From: Coemansia sp. RSA 922
Taxonomy: Eukaryota > Kickxellomycota > Kickxellomycetes > Kickxellales > Kickxellaceae
Direction: 5' to 3'
Length of the DNA: 22,596 nucleotides
Assembly (NCBI GenBank): GCA_027577415.1
Contig: JANBQS010000287.1
Coordinates: forward strand, 1-22,596
This document shows, in pieces, positions 15,004-22,473 of the stretch. The notes under the pieces were generated by a model. It worked only from the letters and a program-made list of their open reading frames with translations. It did no database searches and was not told the origin of the DNA. Each line of letters begins with the position of its first letter. Within the stretch, counting starts at the first letter, position 1. The translations under genes and the position numbers were made by a program.

Positions 15004-17169
15004 ATGCAGTTGCTTATAAACTTGAGTCTGGCTTTTGCTTGGACTGTTGCCACAGCTCTGAGCGCAGTAGTCGCAGACCCCTACTCAGCTCCGCGAGTCA
15101 CCTTCCAGGACCTGCGTCTGCAGCAAAAGATATGCAGTCATCCACTCTACTGTGAAGGTCCAATCTTGCGACGCATCCAACTAGGTGGCGTCTTTGACAG
15201 CGACAAGACCTTTATCGACATGCCCACTCGCAAGCCCGTGAGCCAGGTAGTCGACGCCTTTAACAAGCTCCCCGCCAATGCGACACGAGACGACTTGGCA
15301 AAGTTTGTCAGTGACAATTTCCACCCCGCAGGCTGCGATATAAAGCAAGCGGAGCTGGACGACTGGACTGACGACCCGCCATTCTTGAAGGGTGTAACCG
15401 ACCCTGTGTTGCGCGGATATGGAATGGCCCTGCATAATCAGTGGAAGGGTCTAGCGCGTCAGCGGAACACTGATTTCCTTTGCGACGGATGCGAGACGTC
15501 GCTGTTGCCAGTTAAGCACACGTTTATTGTTGGTGGCGCCAACTCGACTCGCGAACCTCGCTACTGGGACACTTACTATATTGTGCTGGGCTTGCTAAAG
15601 TCTGGTTTGAATGGCACTGCCAGGGGCATGCTGCAAAACCTCCTCGACTTGGTGGGTATCTACGGGTTTGTGCCAACGGGTGGCCGCATCTATTTCACTG
15701 ACCGGTCGGAGCCGCCGCTGCTAGCACTGATGGTCAAAAACTACTACGAGGCCACGCTGGATCTCGACTTTGTCGCCAGGGCTCTTCCAATGCTAAAGGC
15801 CGAGCACAAATATTGGGATACCTATCGCAGCATAAACGTCACTTATACGCGCAGCGGGAACTCGTCGCTGAGTAGACGTCAGTCGGACTTGTTCCAAACA
15901 GTCACATCAAAGACCACGCTGTTTGGACCGAGTCTATTCCAAACCGCTGTCCAATCCGCTTCTGATGAGAGCAGCGACAGCGAGGGATTTTTGCGGCCAG
16001 AGTCATACAGTACTGATTATTCGACGTTTAAGACGCAGTTTGCCGCCGCCAACCTCTTCAGCACAGCCATTCCAACCGATAATCTTTACGCGGCGACTGA
16101 GGCCGGTACTGCTCCTAGCGTACAGTATGCTAGCGTACAAACAGCTATGGCTGGCCCGTCGCTCTTTTCTACCTCGCTTCGTCGTCGGGACGTGACAATG
16201 CCGGATTCTAATCCGTTTGCCGCCTTTACCAAGAATGAGCTGAGTATCTTGGGCTCGATCAACATCAACAGCACCATTGCCACGAACCTCAACTCCATCA
16301 TGTACCAGGTCGAGGTCACGATCGCCAACTTTATCTCCTTACTCAACAACAAGACCGATACGGCCGAGTGCACAAGTTACCGCCAGCGTGCTAGCGAGCG
16401 CCGTCAAACCTTGCTGGACTTGTCTTACAATCCGAGCACTGGTCTATTCTCAGACTTCCATCTTACTTCGGGACAGCAAACCGACGTATGGTCGGTCAAC
16501 TCGTTGTGGCCATACTGGGCCTTTGGCGATAGTCTGCCGGCCGAGAGCGCGCAAAAGGCTATTGATAGCATATCAAAGCTTCATAAGAGGTTCAGCGGTG
16601 GTCTGCCAAACACCCTGTACAACACTACTTTGAACTGGGATTATCCAAAGATCCAGCCTCCGCTTCAGCACATGATAGTTCAGTCAGTTCTTGGTCTTCA
16701 GCAGAACACCGGTCTTACCAAGCGCTCATCGGCTGCGACTAATGGATTTGCGGTCAGTTTGGTACAGAACTCAATCGATGCTGCGTTCTGTAACTGGTAC
16801 ACTACGGGTGGCGACGTCCCTGGTGTGCTTAACCAGTATGAGGGCGCAACTGGGGGCTCAACGGGAATGAACTTTGAGTTTTATTCTCTTGGCGATGATG
16901 GCGACATTACTACGACAACCAGCACTGCGGGACAGGGTGACTATACCTGGACCAACGGTGTCATGGTCTGGCTGTTGGGTCAGTTTAGCAGCCAGGTGAC
17001 TACGCCTACGTGCCCTAACATTGTGCTAAATTTGGTTCGCAACACCACTGTGACTCCAACTCTTCCACCAGTCGTTACACCGACCCCATCGCCCTCGTCA
17101 ACTTGTGGAAGGCAGAAAAAGTGCTCTACTAACTGCCGATGCATTGTGAGGCGTCGAGGTGTCTTTTAG
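15004..17169 (+). CDS. Secreted GH37 trehalase homologue lacking apparent catalytic acids
   Basis: The product is 721 residues. A signal peptide covers about 1-25 (ends SAVVA before DPYS). The trehalase N-terminal region is clear: CEGPILRRIQLGGVFDSDKTFIDMP at about 50-75, then FLKGVTDPVLRGYG. Trehalase signature 1 appears as VGGANSTREPRYWDTY (176-191), followed by TGGRIYFTDRSEPPLL. RPES (331-334) is kept. Signature 2 is altered: NWDYPKIQPPLQ (544 on) where trehalases have QWDYPNGWAPLQ. The segment expected to read ESGWDFSSRW reads EAGTAPSVQY (366-375), so the catalytic Asp is missing. The GGGGEY segment before the conserved WTNGV (649 on) has Ser/Thr where the catalytic Glu should be. It ends in a Thr/Pro stalk and a Cys-rich basic tail. 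It may bind trehalose or other glucans without cleaving. The GH37 family call is firm; the loss of activity is inferred. Confidence 0.88.
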   Translation: MQLLINLSLAFAWTVATALSAVVADPYSAPRVTFQDLRLQQKICSHPLYCEGPILRRIQLGGVFDSDKTFIDMPTRKPVSQVVDAFNKLPANATRDDLAKFVSDNFHPAGCDIKQAELDDWTDDPPFLKGVTDPVLRGYGMALHNQWKGLARQRNTDFLCDGCETSLLPVKHTFIVGGANSTREPRYWDTYYIVLGLLKSGLNGTARGMLQNLLDLVGIYGFVPTGGRIYFTDRSEPPLLALMVKNYYEATLDLDFVARALPMLKAEHKYWDTYRSINVTYTRSGNSSLSRRQSDLFQTVTSKTTLFGPSLFQTAVQSASDESSDSEGFLRPESYSTDYSTFKTQFAAANLFSTAIPTDNLYAATEAGTAPSVQYASVQTAMAGPSLFSTSLRRRDVTMPDSNPFAAFTKNELSILGSININSTIATNLNSIMYQVEVTIANFISLLNNKTDTAECTSYRQRASERRQTLLDLSYNPSTGLFSDFHLTSGQQTDVWSVNSLWPYWAFGDSLPAESAQKAIDSISKLHKRFSGGLPNTLYNTTLNWDYPKIQPPLQHMIVQSVLGLQQNTGLTKRSSAATNGFAVSLVQNSIDAAFCNWYTTGGDVPGVLNQYEGATGGSTGMNFEFYSLGDDGDITTTTSTAGQGDYTWTNGVMVWLLGQFSSQVTTPTCPNIVLNLVRNTTVTPTLPPVVTPTPSPSSTCGRQKKCSTNCRCIVRRRGVF

Positions 17170-18069
17170 GCGGATCGTCGGCCAGTCTTAAGGACATCCC
17201 CCCTTTTTCACTCATTAATAGCGCACATCTTAATTAAAAAAATTACCCAACAAGTATCATGTCCGTGTAAACAGGATATCTGTCATGCAGCCAAAATTGT
17301 TTTGTCGTCGCACCTGAACTCCCTGAACGTAGGGATGACAATCTACCACCTACCAGCTGTATTGCAAGGGATGTGCAGTACTGAATACAATAAATCCTGA
17401 CACGAATTTGGTTTCTGCGGGAAAAAAGCAGGAGGGATGTTGACATGCGGTGCTCAAATTCTGCACAAAAAGCAATTAGGAAGGTCGAAAGTTGCCTTTT
17501 TAGGACGGCTACTTTGCTTGCAATTGTGTTCAATCCGATTCCGATTTACATCCTTATACATATTCATCAATACGTCACAGGTGTTTTCAATTGAGGTTGG
17601 GCGTATGCACAATTGTATGCTTGCGTTTTACAAGCCCAAATGAGCTCGTACATGGCACCCTCAGCAAACAAGTAGGATTGTCTGTATTTTATGCATCCGA
17701 TTATTGAGATATCACTGGCACAGCGAGTGCACAGACGATTGCTGCAGAGCTGTTAGTTTGAGAGAAGAAAATATCTTCTATGGAACACGTAGGCGGTTTA
17801 TCTCACGCCTGGAACGGATATAAGAGCATGCCTATTTGTTCTCGTTTTTTGACTGAGAGGTAGTGTCCTTTTCAGAAAAGTATCTATCGCTGAACCACGA
17901 AAGGGACACAATAGAATGCTGCTAGCAGATTCGCCCGCCAACCACTTTCAGGAAAGCTATAAATGACCTCTGTTTCTCAGAGCCCAATTTGTTTTAATAG
18001 TCTACTCGCGTGTGCCTTATTCCTTCTAATCTACATCTCATATCTCTCACGACTTCAATACATCTTGCC
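17170..18069. promoter_or_regulatory. 900-bp intergenic region with TATA box of the HMG-box gene
   Basis: The first part holds 3' sequences of the trehalase-like gene (AATTAAAAAAATTA near 17230). Two TATA-like elements occur: GATATAAGAG at 17817-17826 and TATAAAT at 17958-17964. The second lies 112 bp before the ATG at 18070, the same spacing seen for several other genes here. Open frames at 17243-17533 (minus) and 17437-17643 (plus) have no recognisable features and were not called. Confidence 0.5.
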
Positions 18070-18834
18070 ATGGATTCATTTGCACGCTCTTATTTTGCCA
18101 GCATGTCCTTGGAAGCAAACACCCACCATGCCCCCACTATGTTTCCTACATTGCCGTTGGATAATGACAGCACATCTACTCCACTCTCGCACATCAGCTC
18201 GACGACAGCACACGAGTTTTCTTCGCCTACTTACTGGAGCACGCATCACATACAACCATGTCACAGTCAAACCACCTGCGCGCCAACTAATCTTCCAGCA
18301 CTAGTTGATTCGGTCGCAACGCCAGCCCTTTACTCGCCATATATCGACGAAACCAACAAGCTATTGTACCAGAAATCCGACGGCAAACTAAAGACCAAGG
18401 CGCCCAACGCTTTTATGCTATTCCGCTTGAGCGTGATAAAGTCTCTAAAGGGCACGAAAAGAACTGCCAACGAGATTAATATGGACATTAGCACGAAATG
18501 GAACAACTTTTCTGAATCAAAAAAGAATAGATACAAGACCATGTCTCGCAAGATGCAGAGTCAGCTAGATCTAATGAATAACCGAGTACCACGGAAGACA
18601 AGGTCAATCGAGAAGGTTCAAATAGTCGTTCCTGATATATTTTCCAGCTCAATCAGTACTAGCGTTGTTTCTTCTCGGGAGCCCCAGTATACTGGTGATA
18701 GCGTCGCCGTGCTGTGGGCCAATGCGTTGGTTCTGGACTCCTCGTCGATCGTTTATTTTCAACCTGACAAGTCGGGAAATGGCATACTCTATCCAAACCG
18801 GCAACAAGCCTCGCCAGTCAACTCCAAACAATAA
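18070..18834 (+). CDS. HMG-box (MATA-HMG type) DNA-binding protein
   Basis: The product is 254 residues from ATG 18070 (context TGCCATGG); the frame upstream has only a GTG at 18010. Residues 1-100 are Ser/Thr/Pro/His-rich and probably disordered. An HMG box spans about 108-180: KTKAPNAFMLFR, then NEINMDISTKWNNFSESKKN and RYKTMSRKMQSQLDL, followed by a basic PRKTRS. The PNAF-LFR start and single Trp in the second helix are typical of MATA-HMG boxes, as in fungal mating-type and sexM/sexP regulators. The C-terminal part is Ser/Val-rich without a known domain. It should bind DNA in the nucleus. The neighbours (GatC, GT25-like, trehalase-like) are not the TPT-helicase neighbours of the Mucoromycota sex locus, so a mating-type role is only possible. 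Confidence 0.82.
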   Translation: MDSFARSYFASMSLEANTHHAPTMFPTLPLDNDSTSTPLSHISSTTAHEFSSPTYWSTHHIQPCHSQTTCAPTNLPALVDSVATPALYSPYIDETNKLLYQKSDGKLKTKAPNAFMLFRLSVIKSLKGTKRTANEINMDISTKWNNFSESKKNRYKTMSRKMQSQLDLMNNRVPRKTRSIEKVQIVVPDIFSSSISTSVVSSREPQYTGDSVAVLWANALVLDSSSIVYFQPDKSGNGILYPNRQQASPVNSKQ

Positions 18835-19053
18835 CTATTCCTTCTTGCGCAAATTTTCGTACATATACTCTTTTTTGCCAATAGTGCTTGGTATTTTTTT
18901 TTGCTACATCTCGCAATCCAGCCAACTAGTAAACCATACTTGAGCGCTGTTGGCCAAAAAATGAATGACAGGCGCTAGGCATTGGCAAGTTTTCTCTCAA
19001 TTAATTTTTTTTTTTTTAGCATTTATACTCTGTGTCTATAAAGATCGATAATA
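18835..19053. other. Short spacer between the HMG-box gene and GatC
   Basis: AT-rich, with T-runs at 18894-18902 and 19007-19017. A TATA-like CTATAAAG at 19036-19043 sits only ~10 bp before the GatC ATG, too close to be a usual core promoter for that start. No gene is seen. Confidence 0.4.
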
Positions 19054-19542
19054 ATGATGCTTCGCCGAGTAGTCGTGCAAGTCAAAGCTAATACGCGAAG
19101 CTTGACTCTGTCACGAGCGCTGTTGGCAGAGTTCCCGCTCTCACAGCCTAGTTGGTCTGTAGGCGTCCTTTTGCAGAGACCAGCAAGCATCTCACATTTG
19201 CCTGAAGCAGAGCAGACACTTGGCAGCAAAGAAGTTCAGCACTTGTATAACCTTGCCGGGCTTCATATGCCTGATCCAGCAACCAACCCACAGGACTATG
19301 CTCAAGTGCTGACTGACATTAACCAGCTTCGAGACTTTTTGAGTCATCTACGCGTAGTGAGCGAATCAGAGGATCTCTCGCTGGTAGAGCCACTGGCTCG
19401 CATTTCAGAGCCGGTGCTCTTTACGGCTGACTCGCCAGACGAAGGGTTGAAAGTAGTGGCCGACAGAAAAACGCACTTGGGAGCTAATGCTTTAAAGGCT
19501 GCAGCGCAAATAAGCGGGCCATATTTCGTTGTAGAGGATTAA
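19054..19542 (+). CDS. GATC: Mitochondrial Glu-tRNA(Gln) amidotransferase subunit C
   Basis: The product is 162 residues. It is a subunit of the GatCAB complex that converts Glu-tRNA(Gln) to Gln-tRNA(Gln) in mitochondria. The N-terminus (MMLRRVVVQVKANTRSLTLS) is basic, Ser/Thr-rich and lacks acids, as a mitochondrial targeting peptide should. The GatC core starts near residue 59: VQHLYNLAGLHMPD, then a helix with VLTDINQLRDFLSHL, the diagnostic VEPLARISEP segment (residues about 110-119), and a C-terminal NALKAAAQISGPYFVVED, matching the family ending in a hydrophobic FVV motif. The ATG at 19054 is followed at once by a second ATG (19057); either could be used. No GatA or GatB gene is in the window, as expected for a nuclear genome. 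The family call rests on the order of these motifs. Confidence 0.78.
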   Translation: MMLRRVVVQVKANTRSLTLSRALLAEFPLSQPSWSVGVLLQRPASISHLPEAEQTLGSKEVQHLYNLAGLHMPDPATNPQDYAQVLTDINQLRDFLSHLRVVSESEDLSLVEPLARISEPVLFTADSPDEGLKVVADRKTHLGANALKAAAQISGPYFVVED

Positions 19543-19760
19543 ATACATGTTTCAAAAAAAAAGACGCGGAGTGAGCATGGCCAACTCGTTCTATCTTCCC
19601 CCGCAATTTTTGCCTGCCAAGCTTGGATAGCGCATTTGTGTGTGGAGAAGTAGGTAGCGGCCGAGATTTGGGTGTAGACATTTGATATACTTTGCTTTAG
19701 AGTTTTTATCAATTACTCTCGATATATTCGTCTGCATTTTTTGTCTAAGCTATCAAGGAA
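19543..19760. other. Short spacer between GatC and the GT25-like gene
   Basis: No gene is seen. It includes an A-run at 19554-19562, a weak TATA-like GATATACTTTG at 19684 about 75 bp before the next ATG, and GATATATTCG at 19720. Confidence 0.4.
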
Positions 19761-20735
19761 ATGGAATCGCACACGCACTACTCGCTGAAAATGCTCGTGG
19801 TTGGCGCTGTGACAATCATGGGGCTGTTGTTTGTGCTTTCCAGTACCAGGCATCCGTCATATTTACAGCCAGCTAGCACTGGTGCGTATATGGACGCCCT
19901 AAACAGTACGCTGGGATTCCATCGAGTGTACGCTACATACGACGATATCAGTGACAGTTTGGGCCAAACACATCGCACTGCTGGCCACAAAGAGAACCTC
20001 GAGGCCATTGCACAACTACTGAACATCGACATTCGCTTCGTTAAGGTCACAAAGTCGAAGAAAGCCGCAGCATTGCCAAGGCAGCGTGGATTCATGACCA
20101 ACTCCTCGAGTACAGCAGAGCTCGACACACACCGTCGTATTTATGCAGACATAATTTCCAACAACGTTCAGTCGGCATTGATTCTCAGCAGCCAGGTAGA
20201 CGTCGAGGTTGATCTCAAGATGCGCTTGGCCAACGCCATGGGCAACGCCATAGCACGGCAATACGGCATTTTGTTTCTTGGGCAGATGTACTCGGATATC
20301 TCAGAGCCTGGCACAAGCAATGTAAGCGCCGTGTTGAAACAGCCACTAGCGAGCGCCGATTCGTCGCTTGTACAGCAACGATCCTGGACCAAAAAAGAGT
20401 TTTTGAGTCGGAAAACACAGACATTTCGTCCCACGTATCCAAGAGGAGTCAGTCATGCATATGCAGTAAGCGGGCGCATGGCACAAAGGCTACACCAGCG
20501 CCTGGAGCACATAATGACGAGTGACGCATACAATTTAGACTATATCTTGGCTGACATGGCTATAACCGGCCATTCACTAGCATACAGTATTTCACCGCCG
20601 CCTATTACCATGCACTGTAGCGAGCAAATGGGTGGTCAGCATTTATCCCTGTCAGCGCTGTACGCCATATTGCTTCGCACTGAAGACCCTTCCAACTATG
20701 CGCCATATAGTGACTGGGCGGACATGTGGAAGTAA
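19761..20735 (+). CDS. GT25-like type II membrane protein (putative glycosyltransferase)
   Basis: The product is 324 residues, with start context GAAATGG. A single membrane segment covers about residues 11-27 (MLVVGAVTIMGLLFVLS) near the N-terminus, as in Golgi type II glycosyltransferases. The rest resembles glycosyltransferase family 25: FHRVYATYD start, HRTAGHKENLEAIAQLLNID, a long helix before SALILSSQVDVEVDL (138-151), YGILFLG, and SHAYAVSGRMAQRL then NLDYILADM near the end. In GT25 enzymes the metal-binding motif at this place reads ILEDDV; here it is ILSSQV, so a key acidic motif is missing, although D147, E149 and D151 follow. A Golgi sugar-transfer role is plausible but activity is uncertain. 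The family call is moderate. Confidence 0.65.
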   Translation: MESHTHYSLKMLVVGAVTIMGLLFVLSSTRHPSYLQPASTGAYMDALNSTLGFHRVYATYDDISDSLGQTHRTAGHKENLEAIAQLLNIDIRFVKVTKSKKAAALPRQRGFMTNSSSTAELDTHRRIYADIISNNVQSALILSSQVDVEVDLKMRLANAMGNAIARQYGILFLGQMYSDISEPGTSNVSAVLKQPLASADSSLVQQRSWTKKEFLSRKTQTFRPTYPRGVSHAYAVSGRMAQRLHQRLEHIMTSDAYNLDYILADMAITGHSLAYSISPPPITMHCSEQMGGQHLSLSALYAILLRTEDPSNYAPYSDWADMWK

Positions 20736-21161
20736 AATAGGCAATACCTAGTTTAGCCACAACAAATTTTTGTTTATTACACTCTGAAAGCTGGCATTTG
20801 AATTTGAGTTTATTACTAAACAATGACCTACTACTATCGACAATTCAAATGAAATTCAATTGCTTCAGAAAATGCTTATTTTTATTTGTTACCAATTCAT
20901 TTTCCCAGTAATTCTTGCTATGAAAACTAATGCTATCAAGGTGTAAAGTAAGGGGCTATCACATGGGTTGCTAAAAGCATGGTCTTTAGAAACGAGCCAT
21001 GAGTCAGCTGGATAGTAGACGACTGAAAGCCCAAGTATATAGAGTCTATGCTGATAGCCACTGATGAGGAAGCTATTTGGAGAGTAGACTTTCTAAGGCC
21101 AAGACCAAAGGATTGTGCATAAACCAAACCTGGATTCAGTGAACTCTATCATGAGAGATGC
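20736..21161. other. Intergenic region between convergent genes
   Basis: This lies between the 3' ends of the GT25-like gene (plus) and small-protein gene D (minus). It is AT-rich with no coding signal. It should hold both polyadenylation regions, for example ATTTTTGTTTATTAC near 20766 for the plus gene. Confidence 0.5.
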
Positions 21162-21578
21162 TTATTCATCGTCATCACTAATAAAAATTACCTCATGAGC
21201 AGGCTCTCTGGCCATGTTCTTTTCCCTAGCCTTTTCTACAGTCGTCATAAAATTAGAATATACCTTTCCCATGGAGCCTTCCTTTAGCCCCTTTTTACGA
21301 AGTAGCTCATTATTCGCAAATATAAACAATGTATGTTCTGTAATCACTCTGTTACCTTCCTGACCAAAAGCCTGAACATCATTTAGAACACCGTGTGCAT
21401 TAACTATAAATAATGGAAGATCAAGTTCGCGAACCTTCAAATAATTATCACACATGTTCATTACTTCCAAAGCAGCCTGTCCATATGTTTTGTTACTAGC
21501 ATTGTAGTTACTAAAATAGTTCTGCACAGCAACATCTCGTGGAAAGACCATAACCTGGCACCTAGAGACGTCTTCCAT
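21162..21578 (-). CDS. Small protein family member D, C-terminal SIM-like motif
   Basis: The product is 138 residues. The ATG (21576-21578, context AACCATGG) gives MEDVSRCQVMVF, matching MEDVSCCKVIVL of paralog A. Shared features are: Cys7, ASNKTYGQAALEVMNM against ATNKSCRKAAVEVKRM in A, strand LFIVN, and HTLFIFANNE near residue 86. D lies ~17 kb from A, B and C and on the opposite strand. The tail is longer, basic then acidic, and ends EVIFISDDDE (129-138), a textbook SUMO-interaction-motif pattern: four hydrophobic-rich residues followed by Ser and acids. Its promoter has the same box and TATA order as A-C. Function is unknown; a link to ubiquitin-like modifiers is an inference from the motif and the possible ubiquitin-like fold. 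Confidence 0.7.
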   Translation of the reverse strand: MEDVSRCQVMVFPRDVAVQNYFSNYNASNKTYGQAALEVMNMCDNYLKVRELDLPLFIVNAHGVLNDVQAFGQEGNRVITEHTLFIFANNELLRKKGLKEGSMGKVYSNFMTTVEKAREKNMAREPAHEVIFISDDDE

Positions 21579-21671
21579 GGTTAGTCAGATATTTGATTCA
21601 AATAGTATAATAAGAAGTGTAAGTTGTGTGAAGAATAAGGTGAGGAAGAAGAGAAAGGAAAACTGGGCAGA

Positions 21672-21730
21672 CTTTATATAGCAAGGCTGAAACTATTGTC
21701 TGGGTGAGCGAAAACGACTGAACAAACCTC
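21672..21730 (-). promoter_or_regulatory. Core promoter of gene D
   Basis: Read on the minus strand: TTTGTTCAGTCGTTTTCGCT, then CACCCAGACAATAGTTTCAG and the TATA box TATATAAAG (plus 21672-21680). The TATA is ~100 bp before the ATG. The GACAATAGTT word is shared exactly with copy A, and GTTCAGT..TT..GCTC follows the consensus of A and C. Confidence 0.65.
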
Positions 21731-21939
21731 TTCTTCAACAACTATAGTGCTTTGTAGGCAATGTCCAGTTTGGATACGATGGGGTAAATCTTAATGACGT
21801 ATGTTTTGTCCTTTGCAGAAAGGTCATTGGGAAAAACAATCTATTGTATGACTTCAGAAATCAGAGCAAATTTCTTCTGTCTCTTATGACGACACTATGA
21901 CATCACACAAAGCCCAGAAAGTAAGTCAACGCCTTTGTA

Positions 21940-22030
21940 ATTTTTCACGCTTTGGAGAAAGAACACCGCAGCACTGTTGAACCAGATTTGTAAATTGGGA
22001 ATGGAGGAAAGGGGAGGATTTCTCAAAAGT
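21940..22030 (-). promoter_or_regulatory. Conserved upstream block of gene D
   Basis: On the minus strand this reads CCTCCATTCCCAATTTACAA, then ATCTGGTTCAACAGTGCTGC and TTCTTTCTCCAAAGCGTGAA. It is homologous to the blocks at 4060-4150 and 6512-6600. A GCCAATTGCTGTCAC segment just upstream matches GCCAATTG..TGTCAC before the second copy at gene C. The block sits 360-460 bp before the ATG, as in A and C. Confidence 0.55.
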
Positions 22031-22473
22031 GACAGCAATTGGCATGAAGGGCCAAGTTAGAGCACCACATAATTCTTTTACAGGAGGGGGAGGAGAAAAA
22101 AGTGCTTTCACTAATAAAGGGACATTTTTTTACCCAACCTTCGGTGTACATTGGGCGTGCTACCTGAGTCGCCTAAATGAACTCAGTCGCAGGGTATTGG
22201 AAAACATAGAAATCGCATTGATTTTGGTGGTTGCTTATAGACAGACATTTGTGAGCGCCACTCAAGGATCACACTGTTGATTAGGTGATGTCTATTGGAC
22301 AGATCAACGTCGTTCCATTTGAGTGTCTAGTAGTCCTTACACATTAGTGCATGGACTGGACTACTACTGCTCCTAGAGTAGTAATTCATCCGATACAAAT
22401 ATTTTAGAGGCTTTCATAATAAAAAATATATAACATAATTACCACAAAAATAGACAGATAGATAGAGAAACCG
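22031..22473. other. Intergenic region at the right end, with inverted repeat
   Basis: This lies between the distal promoter of gene D and the 3' end of the partial minus-strand gene. There is an 8-bp perfect inverted repeat AGTAGTCC (22329-22336) and GGACTACT (22358-22365). A second, overlapping one (TACTAC / GTAGTA, about 22362-22383) could form an alternative hairpin. No convincing gene is present; open frames across this stretch are short and lack features. Confidence 0.45.

Noticed and set aside
17243..17643. Open frames in the spacer between the trehalase-like and HMG-box genes
   Set aside because: No domain-like pattern, signal peptide or start context was seen, and overlapping frames on both strands are equally long.
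18070..20735. Calling this block a Mucoromycota-type sex locus
   Set aside because: The HMG-box gene is not flanked by the triose-phosphate transporter and RNA helicase genes that define that locus.
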